Shown here: positions 46,691-56,808 of the stretch, one piece after another
Layout of the letters: each line of letters begins with the position of its first letter
Numbering within the stretch: position 1 is the first letter of the stretch
NCBI GenBank assembly: GCA_027214345.1
Contig: JAPWHR010000014.1
Location: forward strand, 1-64,000
Reading direction: 5' to 3'
Source of the DNA: Comamonadaceae bacterium G21597-S1
GTDB taxonomy: Bacteria; Pseudomonadota; Gammaproteobacteria; Burkholderiales; Burkholderiaceae_C
Length of the DNA: 64,000 bases
The notes under the pieces: model-generated
Databases searched by the model: none
What the model was told of the DNA's origin: nothing
What the model saw: only the letters and a program-made list of their open reading frames with translations
Position numbers and translations under genes: made by a program

Positions 46691-47566
46691 TCAGCGCGCG
46701 GCCAGCAAGGCCTTGAGAAACACCCGGACACGCGCCGGCAGGCGCTCGCGCCCGGGCAACAGCGCAACCATGCGCAACGGATCGCAGACATGATCCGGCA
46801 ACAGGCGCTGCAGACGGCCGTCGAGCACGGCGCGCTCGCAATAACTGGCCGTGATGCGCGCCACGCCGATACCGGCAACTGCCGCCTGCAGCCGCAGGGC
46901 CGCGTTCGGGCTGCGCATGCGCGGCTGCAGCGCGACCGAGCAGGTCGCACCCGCCGCATCGTGGAACATCCATTCGGTATCGTCGAGCGAGGCGATCACC
47001 GGCACGCCGCTCAGGCTGGCCGGCTCCGACAGGCTGCCATGGCGCGCAACGAATTCGGGCGATGCGAACAGGCCGCGCTGCAGATGGAAGATGCGCCGAG
47101 CCACCAGCGACGAATCCGGCAATGCGTTCTCCACCGCCGTGAAAACGATGTCGTAGCGCCGATCGATCAGATCGACGGCGTCGTAATGCACGTCGATGTC
47201 GATCTCGAGCCCGGGATAACGCTCGAGCATCCGGCAGGCGACCGTCCCCAGATGGTGAGCGGCAAATTCGTAGGGCGCCGACAGGCGCAACCTGCCATCG
47301 ACCGTCTCCACCGATGCTTCCATCTCCGCCTGCAGGTCGCGCAGGCGCTGGAACACCGGGGACGCCTTGCGATACAGGCTCTCGCCCTCGGCCGTCAGCC
47401 GGACCCTTCGCGTGGTGCGCTCGAGCAGCCGCACCTGCAGGTCCGATTCGAGCCGACGCACCGCCGTGCTCACACGCGACTTGGGCCAGTCCATGGCCTC
47501 GGCCGCCGCGGTGAAGCCACCATCGTCGACGACATGGCAAAACGCGTCCAGATCATCCCAGGTCAT
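46691..47566 (-). CDS. LysR-family transcriptional regulator
   Basis: 291 residues. The N-terminal winged helix-turn-helix (FTAAAEAMDWPKSRVSTAVRRLE, split around residues 17–39) is followed by the LysR substrate domain starting GRLRLSAPYEF. TGGAGGAA stands before the ATG. It diverges from the class II aldolase gene (145-bp gap) and probably controls it. Confidence 0.9.
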   Translation of the reverse strand: MTWDDLDAFCHVVDDGGFTAAAEAMDWPKSRVSTAVRRLESDLQVRLLERTTRRVRLTAEGESLYRKASPVFQRLRDLQAEMEASVETVDGRLRLSAPYEFAAHHLGTVACRMLERYPGLEIDIDVHYDAVDLIDRRYDIVFTAVENALPDSSLVARRIFHLQRGLFASPEFVARHGSLSEPASLSGVPVIASLDDTEWMFHDAAGATCSVALQPRMRSPNAALRLQAAVAGIGVARITASYCERAVLDGRLQRLLPDHVCDPLRMVALLPGRERLPARVRVFLKALLAAR

Positions 47567-47711
47567 TGTTCCTCCAGCCAAACGCAGTGTTGCGCCAAAC
47601 CCGTTTATCCGCCAGGGCTGCGGCCCTACCATGAAATGCCAATGCTCTGCTTCCACCCGCTGCCTGCCACCAGGCGCCGGCGTTGACCGCACCATCCCCA
47701 GGAACCTCACC

Positions 47712-48518
47712 ATGCCCCGCTCCGATGCTCCTTGCAGCCCCCTCGCCACGGCCGCCACCGGAATCCCGCACGCCATGCACCCCGACGAATGGTCGGCCCG
47801 GGTCGAACTGGCCGGTTGTTACCGCCTGTTCGCGATGCTCGGCTGGACCGAACTGATCTACAACCACATCACGTTGCGCCTGCCGGCAACGGTCACGGGC
47901 AGCGAGATGCAGTTCCTGATCAACCCGTTCGGGCTGCACTACAACGAAGTGTGCGCGAGCAACCTGGTCCGGATCGACGCGCAGGGCCGCATCCTCGACG
48001 CCTCGGTCCATCCGGTCAACCCGGCCGGGTTCACCTTGCACGCCGCCATCCATGCGGGGATCGCGGATGCGCATTGCATCATGCACACGCATACCACGGC
48101 CGGTGTCGCGGTGGCCAGCCTCGATGCGGGCCTGCTGCAATCGAACTTCTACACCGCGCAGCTCGACGGCATGGTCGCCAGCCACGACTTCGAAGGCATC
48201 ACCGTACACGACGACGAAGGTCCACGCATCGTGCGCAGCATCGGCGGGCGGCCGGCCGTGATCCTGCGCAACCACGGGCTGCTGGCGTGGGGCCGTTCCA
48301 TACCCCAGGCTTTCGCGTTCCTGTGGACCTTGCAGCGTGCCTGCGAGATCCAGCTGGCCACCCTGTCCATGGGCGCGCCGCGCCTGATTCCGGCCGCCGT
48401 GGCGCACAAGTCGACGCAGGACACGCTGAAGTTCAACCCCGGCCACTGGCGCGGCGAGCTGGTGTTCCAGGCGCTGATGCGCCAGGTGGACCGGCTCGAT
48501 GCCGGTTACCGCAACTGA
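47712..48518 (+). CDS. class II aldolase/adducin-family protein
   Basis: 268 residues. The zinc site of the AraD/FucA fold is visible in MHTHTTAGVAV (His-x-His) and LRNHGLLAWG (third His), with the N-terminal substrate loop YNHITLRLP. Members are aldolases or decarboxylases on hydroxyacids, and some are adducin-like with unknown activity. It is likely regulated by the divergent LysR protein. Substrate unknown. Confidence 0.88.
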   Translation: MPRSDAPCSPLATAATGIPHAMHPDEWSARVELAGCYRLFAMLGWTELIYNHITLRLPATVTGSEMQFLINPFGLHYNEVCASNLVRIDAQGRILDASVHPVNPAGFTLHAAIHAGIADAHCIMHTHTTAGVAVASLDAGLLQSNFYTAQLDGMVASHDFEGITVHDDEGPRIVRSIGGRPAVILRNHGLLAWGRSIPQAFAFLWTLQRACEIQLATLSMGAPRLIPAAVAHKSTQDTLKFNPGHWRGELVFQALMRQVDRLDAGYRN

Positions 48519-48529
48519 ACAGCTCGGCG

Positions 48530-48552
48530 CGGGCAGGCGCCTGGCCTGCCCG
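48530..48552. terminator. bidirectional terminator hairpin
   Basis: CGGGCAGG/CCTGCCCG arms of 8 bp around a 7-nt loop, in the 53-bp gap between the convergent aldolase and TRAP permease genes. Confidence 0.55.
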
Positions 48553-48571
48553 GCACCGCCGGCACGCGGAG

Positions 48572-49864
48572 TCAGCGCATCAGGGACGGCAGCCACAGGC
48601 TCAGCTGCGGGAAGGCGATCAGCAACACCAGCGTGACCAGCATGGCCAGCACGAAAGGCCAGCAGCCACGAAATATCGTCAGCAGGCCGATGCCCGGCAG
48701 CAGGCTGTTGAGCACGAACAGGTTCATGCCCACCGGGGGCGAGACCAGGCCGATCTGCACGATCATCACGACCAGCACGCCGAACCAGACCGGATCGAAG
48801 CCCAGCGCGACGACGATCGGGAAAAACAGCGGAATCGTCAGCAGCACCATGGTCAGCTCCTCCATCACCGTGCCCAGCACCACATAGATCAGCATCATGG
48901 CCGCCACCACCAGCGGCGCCGGCAGGCCGAGCCCGGTGATCCAGTCGCGTAGCTCGCCCGGCATGGACGTGTAGTTGACGAAGTTGGCGAACACCGTCGC
49001 GGCGATCAGCAAGGCGAACAACATCGCCGTCGTGCGCGCGGACTCGGCGAGCAGCTCCAGCAAAACCCGCACGTCCATGCGCCCCCGGGCGCAGGCGAAC
49101 ACGAAGGTGCCCGCCGCGCCCACGCCAGCGCCTTCGGTGGCCGTGAAAACGCCGCCATAGATCCCCCCCAGCACCACCACGACGAGCAAGGCCACACCCC
49201 AGATCCGCCGCAATGCGCGCCATCGTGCCGACCAGGACTGACGCGGCGCCGCCGGAGCCCATTGCGGATGGCGCCAGGCGAGCAGCCAGATCGTCAACAT
49301 CAGCAACGCGGCCGACAACAGGCCCGGCACCACGCCGGCGGCGAACAACTTGCCGATATGGGTCTCGGTGATGATGCCGTAAATCACCATGATGGTCGAC
49401 GGAGGGATCATGATGCCCAGCGTGCCGCCGGCTGCCATCGCTCCGCCGGACAAGGCATCGTGGTATCCCATCCGGCGCATCGACGGATAGGCGACCTTGG
49501 CCATGGTCGCGGCCGTGGCCAGCGACGAGCCGCAGATCGACCCGAAGCCGGCGCTGGCGGCCACGGTCGCATGCGCCAGGCCGCCACGCCGGTGCCCGAT
49601 GCAGGCATGGGCCGCATCGAACAACTCGTGTGCCAGGCCGGAGCGCGCCACGAAGTTGCCCATCAGGATGAACAGGGGCACGACCGACAAGGTGTACGCG
49701 AAGCCGGTTTCATGCACGACCTGTGCGGTGCTGACGACGGCCACGTGCCAGCCCCGCGTGGCGGCGATGCCGCCCAGCCCCACCAGCGCCATCGCGAATG
49801 CCAGCGGCACCCGCAGCAGGGCCAGCGCGAAGATGGCGCCGAAACCGATCAGGGTGGCCGTCAT
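48572..49864 (-). CDS. TRAP transporter large permease (DctM)
   Basis: 430 residues, about twelve membrane helices. DctM signatures include AMALVGLGG near the N-terminus, AASAGFGSICGSSLATAATMA and GGTLGIMIPPSTIMVIYG. It is the main ion-coupled channel for an organic anion. Its ATG overlaps the stop of the small-permease gene (ATGA). It is the terminal gene of the aromatic operon, so it probably imports an aromatic acid. Confidence 0.93.
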   Translation of the reverse strand: MTATLIGFGAIFALALLRVPLAFAMALVGLGGIAATRGWHVAVVSTAQVVHETGFAYTLSVVPLFILMGNFVARSGLAHELFDAAHACIGHRRGGLAHATVAASAGFGSICGSSLATAATMAKVAYPSMRRMGYHDALSGGAMAAGGTLGIMIPPSTIMVIYGIITETHIGKLFAAGVVPGLLSAALLMLTIWLLAWRHPQWAPAAPRQSWSARWRALRRIWGVALLVVVVLGGIYGGVFTATEGAGVGAAGTFVFACARGRMDVRVLLELLAESARTTAMLFALLIAATVFANFVNYTSMPGELRDWITGLGLPAPLVVAAMMLIYVVLGTVMEELTMVLLTIPLFFPIVVALGFDPVWFGVLVVMIVQIGLVSPPVGMNLFVLNSLLPGIGLLTIFRGCWPFVLAMLVTLVLLIAFPQLSLWLPSLMR

Positions 49865-50406
49865 GACAGCGCCGTGCCGCGATCGGCGGCGGATGCCGGC
49901 GCCGGACGGCGCACGCGCAACAGATGCACGAGCGCCGAGAGCGCGCAGGCAACGGCCATGCCGTAGATGAACGGCGCCTTGCCGATGGCCAGTTGCGCCG
50001 TCGTCTCGCCCGTCTGCACAAACGCGTCACCCGTGCGCCACATCAGCAGCGACAGACCCGCCAGAGCCGTCGCACACAGGGATTCGACCAGCCAGCATTG
50101 CGCGGTCCGCAGCGCATGCGACAGGTGCCCGTCCAGCGAATTGAACACCACATGTTCATCGCGCTGCGAGACCATCGGCAAGGCGGCGAAGATCACCACC
50201 ACCATCAACAGTTCGGTCAGCTCCAGCGAACCCGGAATCGACCGGGCCAGCAACTTGCGTCCCAGCACATCGGCAAAGGTCAGCGCCATGATGGCGAACA
50301 GGGCCAGACCGGACAACGCGGCACTGGCCGCCATGCACCATCGCTGCACGCAGAATCCTTCCGTGATTGGTTCGCCATGCGGTGCCGCCGGCCACGCGGC
50401 GGGCAC
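49861..50406 (-). CDS. TRAP transporter small permease (DctQ)
   Basis: 181 residues (GTG start) with four membrane helices. SIPGSLELTELLMVVVIFAALP is the DctQ core, and QRDEHVVF follows. It pairs with DctM to form the membrane part of the TRAP importer. An ATG 72 bp further in is an alternative start. Confidence 0.88.
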   Translation of the reverse strand: MPAAWPAAPHGEPITEGFCVQRWCMAASAALSGLALFAIMALTFADVLGRKLLARSIPGSLELTELLMVVVIFAALPMVSQRDEHVVFNSLDGHLSHALRTAQCWLVESLCATALAGLSLLMWRTGDAFVQTGETTAQLAIGKAPFIYGMAVACALSALVHLLRVRRPAPASAADRGTALS

Positions 50407-50445
50407 CGCAGCTGGCCGCGCACATGCGGCCGGCGGTGAAGACCG

Positions 50446-51465
50446 TCATTGCTGCGCCATCGCGGCCCGGAACTCGGCCAGAACCGCGGCCGGGTCGGCA
50501 AGACCCTGGGCACGCGCCTCCTGCACCCAACGCTGCTCCAGCGGCGCAACCGCCTGCTTGACGGCGGCCACGAAGGCCGCATCGGCCGCTATCACCGGCA
50601 CGCCGTCCGCGCGCAGATGGGCCAGGCCTCGTTCGTCGCCCCGGTCCCACGAGCGCCCGAACAGGCGTGCGGCGGTTTCTCCCGAAATGGAGTCGATCAC
50701 CTGCCGGTCCCGCGCGTCGAGCTTGTCGTAACGGTCCTGGTTCATCAGGAACACGAAGCTGGTGTTGTACAGGCCGCCCGGAAACACGGTCGCGTACTTG
50801 ACGACCTTGCTCAGTTTGAACGACTCCGCGGACTCGGCGGGAAACAAGGTGCCGTCCATGACGCCGGTGGCCAGCAACTCGTACGACTCGGTGCCGGGCT
50901 TGAGTGTGGCGTTGATGCCCAGGCTCTGGGCGATGTCATTGACGACGCCGCCACCGACCCGGAACTTCAGACCCGACAGGTCGTCCATGGTCCGGATCGG
51001 GCGCTTGGAGTTCATCACCAGTCCCGGGCCGTGCGTGAACATCGCCAGCACCTTGGTGCCCCGGTGCTCGGCGGCAAACGCCGGGTACTTGCGCGCGACC
51101 TTGTCGAAGGCCACCGAGATCGTCTCGGCCTTGTCCCCCAGAAAGGCGAACTCCGCCATCCGCGTCAACGTGAACCGGCCCGGCGTGTAGCCATGCACCG
51201 TGAACGACACGTCGGCCAGGCCGTTCTTGATCGCATCGAAGGTGCCGGGCGGCGACGCCACGCCGCGCGGCAGGATGTTGCACTTGAGGCGACCGGAGCT
51301 GCGTTGCTCCAGCAGGCCGCACCATTGCTTCTGGGCCGCCGCCATCGAATGTCCGGGCGGTACCCAGCTCGATGCGGTGAGCACGGTCTGCCCGTGCACG
51401 CCTGCCGTGGCAGCCATCAACACCACCGCCGCTGTCGCGGCCCGCCAACTTCCGTTCGTCACCAT
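50446..51465 (-). CDS. TRAP transporter substrate-binding protein (DctP)
   Basis: 339 residues with a signal peptide ending near AGVHGQ. The DctP fold shows GLKFRVGGGVVNDIAQSLG and the carboxylate-binding Arg within LSGLKFRVG. AAAGGAG precedes the ATG. It binds the solute for DctQM encoded downstream. Context suggests an aromatic carboxylate such as vanillate, 4-hydroxybenzoate or protocatechuate. Confidence 0.92.
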   Translation of the reverse strand: MVTNGSWRAATAAVVLMAATAGVHGQTVLTASSWVPPGHSMAAAQKQWCGLLEQRSSGRLKCNILPRGVASPPGTFDAIKNGLADVSFTVHGYTPGRFTLTRMAEFAFLGDKAETISVAFDKVARKYPAFAAEHRGTKVLAMFTHGPGLVMNSKRPIRTMDDLSGLKFRVGGGVVNDIAQSLGINATLKPGTESYELLATGVMDGTLFPAESAESFKLSKVVKYATVFPGGLYNTSFVFLMNQDRYDKLDARDRQVIDSISGETAARLFGRSWDRGDERGLAHLRADGVPVIAADAAFVAAVKQAVAPLEQRWVQEARAQGLADPAAVLAEFRAAMAQQ

Positions 51466-51485
51466 GGGGTCTCCTTTGCAGACGT

Positions 51486-52448
51486 TCAAAGATCCAGTAC
51501 CAGCCGCTGCGACACGGCCCGCGACACACACACCATCATGGTTCCGCGGCTGGCACGCTCGGACGGCGCCAGCACGTAGTCCCTGTGGTCCGGTTCACCC
51601 TCGCACACGGGGGTTTCACAGGTTCCGCACAGCCCTTCGCGGCAGGAAAACGGAACCTCGTAGCCATGTTGTTCCAGCACCTCCAGCACGCTGCGATCCG
51701 GTGGCACGAACACGGCGTCGTTGCTGCGGCGCAGATCGACCCAGAAGCCGTCGTCCCCGCGCTCCGGTGTCTGCGCCTGCGGCGGCGCGTTGAACCATTC
51801 GAAATGCAGCACCCCATCGGGCAGTGCGGAGCCGGCCGCGGCCACCGCATCCATCAAGGCAGCGGGACCGCAGCAATAGATCTGCTCGTCCGGGGCCCGG
51901 GACTGCACCAGGGCTGCCACGTCGAGCGCCCCGCCGTGTTCGTCGTCGGCATGCAGCCGCAAGGCCCCGCCGAGCTGGCGCAAGTCGTCGCCAAACGCCA
52001 TGCGCTGACGGCTGCGCGCGGCATAGACCATGCGCCACGGCTTGTGCCGCGCCGCGCACCAGTGCGCCATGGACACCAGCGGCGTGACGCCGATGCCGCC
52101 GGCAATCAGCAGCACCGACGCCGCATGGGGGTCGAGCCGGAAGTTGTTCGCCGGCGCGCTGCAGGACAGCCGCATGCCGCAGCGCATTTGCCGGTGCAGG
52201 TAGGACGAGCCGCCACGACTGTCGCGGGCCAGCCCCACACCCAGCACGTAGCGGTGACGCTCCCGGTTGTCGTTGACGATCGAGTAGTGGCGCGTCATGC
52301 CCTCGGGCAGATCCACCGCCAGATGCGCGCCTGGCTCGAAGGCCGGCAACGCCCCGCCGTCGGCCGCCACCAGTTCGATGCGCATCACGTCGAGCGCCTC
52401 GGCACCGACGGACGCGACCTGCAGATCGAGCCGGGACACGGCGCTCAC
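51486..52448 (-). CDS. VanB/phthalate dioxygenase reductase-type oxidoreductase
   Basis: 320 residues (GTG start). An FMN/NAD(P)H reductase module (RHYSIVND for flavin, LIAGGIGVTPLVSM for nucleotide) is followed by a C-terminal plant-type [2Fe–2S] ferredoxin with ligands in CREGLCGTC and MMVCVS. This order is that of VanB and phthalate dioxygenase reductase. It passes electrons from NAD(P)H to the Rieske oxygenase encoded 31 bp upstream. Confidence 0.92.
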   Translation of the reverse strand: MSAVSRLDLQVASVGAEALDVMRIELVAADGGALPAFEPGAHLAVDLPEGMTRHYSIVNDNRERHRYVLGVGLARDSRGGSSYLHRQMRCGMRLSCSAPANNFRLDPHAASVLLIAGGIGVTPLVSMAHWCAARHKPWRMVYAARSRQRMAFGDDLRQLGGALRLHADDEHGGALDVAALVQSRAPDEQIYCCGPAALMDAVAAAGSALPDGVLHFEWFNAPPQAQTPERGDDGFWVDLRRSNDAVFVPPDRSVLEVLEQHGYEVPFSCREGLCGTCETPVCEGEPDHRDYVLAPSERASRGTMMVCVSRAVSQRLVLDL

Positions 52449-52479
52449 CCACGCCCTCGGATCACGTCGTGCCGTGCGC

Positions 52480-53574
52480 TCATGCCGCCGCGCCGGCGGT
52501 TGCCGGATCCGGCTGCCGGGCGCCAGGCGCGACCGGACGCGTTCCCTCTTGCTCCTGCCGGATCAGCTTGTCCAGCGTCCAGCGGAAATGCGACAGCGGC
52601 GCGTCGGCGGCGACGGCCAGCATCTTGAACTCCGGGTCCTCGTCGAGGATCTGTTGCTGCGCCTCGATGATGTGCTTGTCTTCCATGAAACCTTCGATCA
52701 GGCTCTGGTGCAGCGAGCGCGAGATGTTGTGGTCCTCGCCTTCGAAGTTGTTCAGGTAGTTCCAGAAGAAATGTGTGGTGCGCCGTGTCTCGGGGGTCAT
52801 GAACTGGCAGTTGCGGTATTCGCGTGCACCCTGCAGATGGCCCTTCTCGGCGCCACTGCCCGCTGGCGCGAACAGCGACTCCAGGAAAAACACGCCCGGG
52901 ATGTGCATGTGGCCGATGTTGCGGCGATCCACGTTCTGCTGCGGATCCGGGATCACCTTGCGGTGGAACGGGGGGGGCGGCGCGTCCATGTGCCAGCGTT
53001 CGACGCGGAACCCGCGCTCGAGCCGTTCGATCGCGACCGGCCTGGTCTTGTACGCATAGTCCTCGGAGCCGCCCAGGGTGTGCGTGTGCACGAACGCCAG
53101 GTGCGCAAAGTCGCTCAGGTTGTCGACGATCAGCAGGTAGTTGGCCTTGTAGTGCAGGTAGTCCGGCACGCCCTTCCATTGCGGCGAGCGCAGGAACGGA
53201 TAGTCCAGGATGTCGTCCGGGTTGGCGCGCTCGGGGTCTCCCATCCAGATCCAGACCAGATGGTCGCGCAACACCACCGGATAGCTGCGCACGCCCAGCT
53301 TGGGCGGAATCACGTCCTGGCCCGGGATCTGCACGCACTTGCCACTGGGGTCGAACTTCAGGCCGTGGTACATGCATCGCACGCAGTCGCCCTCGCGCCG
53401 CCCCAGATGCAGCGGCGCGCCGCGATGGCAACACCGGTCTGCGAGCGCGACCACCTGGCCGCTGTCACCGCGGTACAGCAATACGCGTTGCTCCAGCAAG
53501 GTACGCGCCAGCATGCGCCCATCGATCAACTCATGGTCCCATGCGGCCACGTACCAGCAATTCTTCAGAAACAT
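52480..53574 (-). CDS. Rieske non-haem iron oxygenase alpha subunit (VanA-like)
   Basis: 364 residues. The Rieske ligands are Cys-x-His in CCHRGAPLHLG and Cys-x2-His in CMYHGLKF; the mononuclear iron site is in DNLSDFAHLAFVH. Size and N-terminus (MFLKNCWYVAAW) fit O-demethylases of the vanillate/dicamba type, which act without a small beta subunit. With its reductase it would demethylate a methoxylated aromatic acid to protocatechuate, or hydroxylate another ring substrate. CAGGAG precedes the ATG. The 182-bp gap to the receptor gene upstream may hold its own promoter. Confidence 0.9.
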   Translation of the reverse strand: MFLKNCWYVAAWDHELIDGRMLARTLLEQRVLLYRGDSGQVVALADRCCHRGAPLHLGRREGDCVRCMYHGLKFDPSGKCVQIPGQDVIPPKLGVRSYPVVLRDHLVWIWMGDPERANPDDILDYPFLRSPQWKGVPDYLHYKANYLLIVDNLSDFAHLAFVHTHTLGGSEDYAYKTRPVAIERLERGFRVERWHMDAPPPPFHRKVIPDPQQNVDRRNIGHMHIPGVFFLESLFAPAGSGAEKGHLQGAREYRNCQFMTPETRRTTHFFWNYLNNFEGEDHNISRSLHQSLIEGFMEDKHIIEAQQQILDEDPEFKMLAVAADAPLSHFRWTLDKLIRQEQEGTRPVAPGARQPDPATAGAAA

Positions 53575-53756
53575 GCCAACTCCTGCGCTTGGATTGCGGA
53601 TGACGGCCCATGGCCGCCGCGTGAAAAGAATGGTAGGAATCCGCCCCCATCGGATCAATCGCCGTTGCGGGAAATACTGTTCACGCCACGGAACAATGGC
53701 CGTGCAGACCGGCTGGGCCCACATCGCGCCACCACACCCGTGACAGGCGCAGCAGA

Positions 53757-54776
53757 TCAGTCGACGCGGATGTGGCGCTCGCGAACAATGGCGCCGTACC
53801 GTTCGCTGTCCCGGGCCATCTGTGCGGCGAACTGTGTCACCGACAGCGGCGAAGGCTCGGCCCCGATGGCCGCGATCTGCGCCCGCACCGGCTCCGATGC
53901 CAGCGCACGGTTGACCTCGTGATGGACCCGCGCAAGGATCTGCGCCGGCACGCCGGCCGGCGCATAGACACCATGGGTGGTGCCCGCATCAAAGGCGGCC
54001 AGGCCGGCCTCGTCCAGCGTGGGAACCTGGGGAAACGCCGCGGAACGTTGCGGCACGGCCACCGCCAGCATGCGCAGGCGTCCCGCACGCACATGGCTCA
54101 TCGCGATCCCCGGATCGAACATGAAATCGATCTGGCCCGCGAGCAGGGCCTGCAATGCCGGTGAAGCGCCCCGGAACGGCACATGCAGTGCCTGCACACC
54201 GCCATCCCGCTTGAACAGTTCTCCGGCCAGATGCAGGCCGGTGCCGTTGCCCGCGGAGCCATACGACAGGCGACCGGGATGGGCCTTCAGGTAGGCGATG
54301 AATTCGCCCACGTCGCGCACCGGCAGGTCCGCTCGACACACCAGGAACAAGGCGATTCGCGCCACGGCAGCCACTGGCACCAGGTCCTTGTCGGTGTCGT
54401 ACGGAAGGCGCGCGTAGATGTATGGATTGGTGGTGATCGTGCTGCCGGCGGTCAGCAACAGGACATGGCCATCCGGCTCGGCCTTTGCAACCAGGTCGGC
54501 CCCGATCATGCCGCTGGCGCCCGACCGGTTGTCGACCACGACGCTCTGACCCAAGGCACGGCCCATCGGCTCGACCAGCGCGCGGGCGAGCACGTCCGGC
54601 GAACTGCCGGGCGGGAAGTTCACGACCAGGCGCAGCGGCCGGCTCGGCCAGGTCCCGGCCTGCGCATGGGCCGCATGCGGCATCCACGACAGGGGTGCCA
54701 GTGCGGTCGCCGCACGCATCAGCGCGCGGCGTGTGATGACGGGTTGCAAACAGAAGGATTGCGATACGCGGGACAT
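53757..54776 (-). CDS. Bug/TctC-family tripartite tricarboxylate transporter receptor
   Basis: 339 residues with a twin-arginine-like, Ala-rich signal peptide (RRALMRAATALAPL, cleaved near HAAHAQ). Family hallmarks are WPSRPLRLVVNFPPGSSPD at the mature N-terminus and VVDNRSGASGMIGADLVAKAEPDGH. No TctA or TctB membrane genes are nearby; orphan receptors of this kind are abundant in Burkholderiales. AAAGGAG precedes the ATG. It may bind an aromatic acid and work with a remote TctAB pair. Confidence 0.92.
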   Translation of the reverse strand: MSRVSQSFCLQPVITRRALMRAATALAPLSWMPHAAHAQAGTWPSRPLRLVVNFPPGSSPDVLARALVEPMGRALGQSVVVDNRSGASGMIGADLVAKAEPDGHVLLLTAGSTITTNPYIYARLPYDTDKDLVPVAAVARIALFLVCRADLPVRDVGEFIAYLKAHPGRLSYGSAGNGTGLHLAGELFKRDGGVQALHVPFRGASPALQALLAGQIDFMFDPGIAMSHVRAGRLRMLAVAVPQRSAAFPQVPTLDEAGLAAFDAGTTHGVYAPAGVPAQILARVHHEVNRALASEPVRAQIAAIGAEPSPLSVTQFAAQMARDSERYGAIVRERHIRVD

Positions 54777-54790
54777 GGTTGACGCTCCTT

Positions 54791-55969
54791 TCAGGCCTCG
54801 ATCGGCAGGCCGGTGAACTGATGGGAAAAATGCTGGCGGCCGGCTTCGGTGTCGGTCATCGTGTGCAGGTCGACCAGGCGCAGCTGATGCGCAAATGCAG
54901 ACTCGTCCGCGACGCGGTGCACCATGTTGCACAGGCCCGCCGAGAACCGGTGCACCTGCCACATGCGCCGCAGACAGGTGTCGGAATAGCTGCGCAGCCG
55001 CGCAGGGTCACCGTTGCCGCAGAACGCGTGTAATGCGCGTGCCAGCACCTGAACGTCGGCCAGGGCCGCGTTCAGACCCTTGGCGCCGGTGGGCGGCACG
55101 ATGTGGGCGGCGTCGCCGGCCAGGAACAACCGCCCCTGCTGCATCGGTGCGCATTGGAAGCTGCGCATGGCGGTGACCGATTTGTGCGTGATGCGGCCTT
55201 CCCGGATGGCTGGCATGTCCGGCACGTCCAGGCGACGATGCAGGGCATCCCAGATCCGGTCGTCACTCCACAGCGCCGGGTCCTCGTCCGGGGCGCACTG
55301 CAAGTACAACCGGGTGACCTGCGGCGTGCGAATGCTCAGCATCGCAAATCCCTCCTCGTGGCAACCCCAGGTGATCTCCTGCGTAGGCGCCGGCGCCTCG
55401 GCCAGGATGCCCAGCCAGCCGAAGGCATAGTCGTGTGCGAACACCTGTTGCCGCCCCGGCTCCATTGACCGGCGGCTGATGCCGCGATAACCGTCACAGC
55501 CGGCCACCGCGTCGCACACCAGCGTGTGGTCCCGTCCCTCGCGGTGGAAATGGACCACCGGCCGGGTCCCGTCAAACGCCTCGATGCGCGTGACCGGCGA
55601 CTCGTACATCACCGCAATGTCCTGGCGCTCGCAGGCCTGCATCAGATCGGCCACCACCTCGTGTTGCGGATACACCCAGGCACTGCGGCCCCCGCTGGCG
55701 GCGTGGAAGTCCAGCCGGTGGGAACGCCCGCCGAACCGGAAATCGATGGCATGTTGCTCCAGCCCGCGCCGCTCGATGCCGGCACCCAGGCCCAGGTCCC
55801 GCAACAGCGCGACCGAGCCCTGCTCGAGCACACCGGCACGCAGGCGCGAACGCACATGGTCTTGCGCGGCCCGCTCGACCAGGACGGATTCGATGCCCTC
55901 GCGCCGCAGCAGCAGCGCCAATGCCAGGCCAGCCGGACCGGCACCGATGATGGCGACCTGCGTGCGCAT
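54791..55969 (-). CDS. pobA: 4-hydroxybenzoate 3-monooxygenase
   Basis: 392 residues, the PobA length. FAD motif [20 protein letters not shown] is at the start, the DG motif in [11 protein letters not shown], and the GD motif in [35 protein letters not shown] is highly PobA-like. It converts 4-hydroxybenzoate to protocatechuate with NADPH and O2. Its ATG overlaps the ligB stop (TGATG), so product and ring cleavage are made from one message. Confidence 0.92.
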   Translation of the reverse strand: MRTQVAIIGAGPAGLALALLLRREGIESVLVERAAQDHVRSRLRAGVLEQGSVALLRDLGLGAGIERRGLEQHAIDFRFGGRSHRLDFHAASGGRSAWVYPQHEVVADLMQACERQDIAVMYESPVTRIEAFDGTRPVVHFHREGRDHTLVCDAVAGCDGYRGISRRSMEPGRQQVFAHDYAFGWLGILAEAPAPTQEITWGCHEEGFAMLSIRTPQVTRLYLQCAPDEDPALWSDDRIWDALHRRLDVPDMPAIREGRITHKSVTAMRSFQCAPMQQGRLFLAGDAAHIVPPTGAKGLNAALADVQVLARALHAFCGNGDPARLRSYSDTCLRRMWQVHRFSAGLCNMVHRVADESAFAHQLRLVDLHTMTDTEAGRQHFSHQFTGLPIEA

Positions 55970-56808
55970 CAGAGGGCCTCCTCGAGCGTGATCAGGCCCA
56001 TGCCGGTGGTCATGGGTGCGTAATAGTGCTGATGCACCGGTCGCGCCTGCGCCGACAAGGCGCCGCGCATCACCAGCCACATGATGAGCTCGATGCCCTC
56101 CACGCCGAAGCGCTCCATCAGCGTGTGGTGGCTCAGTTCGGCCAGGGCGTCCGGGTCGGCAACGATGCGGCGCAGGAAGTCCAGGTCGTGCTCGCTGCGC
56201 ATGCGACCGAAGTTCGGCCCGGTCAGCTGGTGCGACATGCCGCCGGTGCCGACGATGGCCACGCGCAGTCCGTCGGCGCAGCTGTCCACGGCACGGCGGA
56301 TGGCCTGGCCCAGCCGCAGGCAGCGCCGCGCCGTCGGAAGCGGATGCTGCAACACGTTGACGGCGATCGGCACGGCCGCGACCGGCCACGATGCACCATG
56401 ATCGAACAACAGGTGCATGGGCACCAGGAAGCCGTGCTCGACCTGCATCTGCTGGCACACCGTGATGTCGAACTCGTCGTACACGAGCGAGCGGCACAGA
56501 TGTTGCGAAAATGCCAGGTGACCGGGAATCTCCGGCAGCGCACGGGTGCCAAAACCCTCGTCGGCGATGCCGTACCGATCGGCGCAACCCACGGCGAACG
56601 TGGGGTACTTGTCGAAGAAGAAGTCAGCGCCATGGTCGTTGTAGACCATGATCACGACATCGGGCCGCAGGCTCTCGAGCCACTGCCGCACCGGCACGTA
56701 GGCATCGAACAGCGGCTTCCACGCCGGTGTGCCGGTCTTGCCCCGGTCGTAGGCACCGCCGATCGAGGGTACGTGCGAGGTTCCGATGCCGGCCACAATG
56801 CGCGCCAT
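55969..56808 (-). CDS. ligB: protocatechuate 4,5-dioxygenase beta (catalytic) subunit
   Basis: 279 residues of the class III extradiol dioxygenase family. Iron ligands are seen in GTSHVPS (first His), YNDHGADFF (second His) and the Glu of IELIMWLV; the catalytic His is in GGMSHQL. It opens the ring of protocatechuate to 4-carboxy-2-hydroxymuconate semialdehyde. The ATG overlaps the ligA stop. Gallate as an additional or alternative substrate cannot be excluded. The name pmdB is used in Comamonas. Confidence 0.92.
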   Translation of the reverse strand: MARIVAGIGTSHVPSIGGAYDRGKTGTPAWKPLFDAYVPVRQWLESLRPDVVIMVYNDHGADFFFDKYPTFAVGCADRYGIADEGFGTRALPEIPGHLAFSQHLCRSLVYDEFDITVCQQMQVEHGFLVPMHLLFDHGASWPVAAVPIAVNVLQHPLPTARRCLRLGQAIRRAVDSCADGLRVAIVGTGGMSHQLTGPNFGRMRSEHDLDFLRRIVADPDALAELSHHTLMERFGVEGIELIMWLVMRGALSAQARPVHQHYYAPMTTGMGLITLEEAL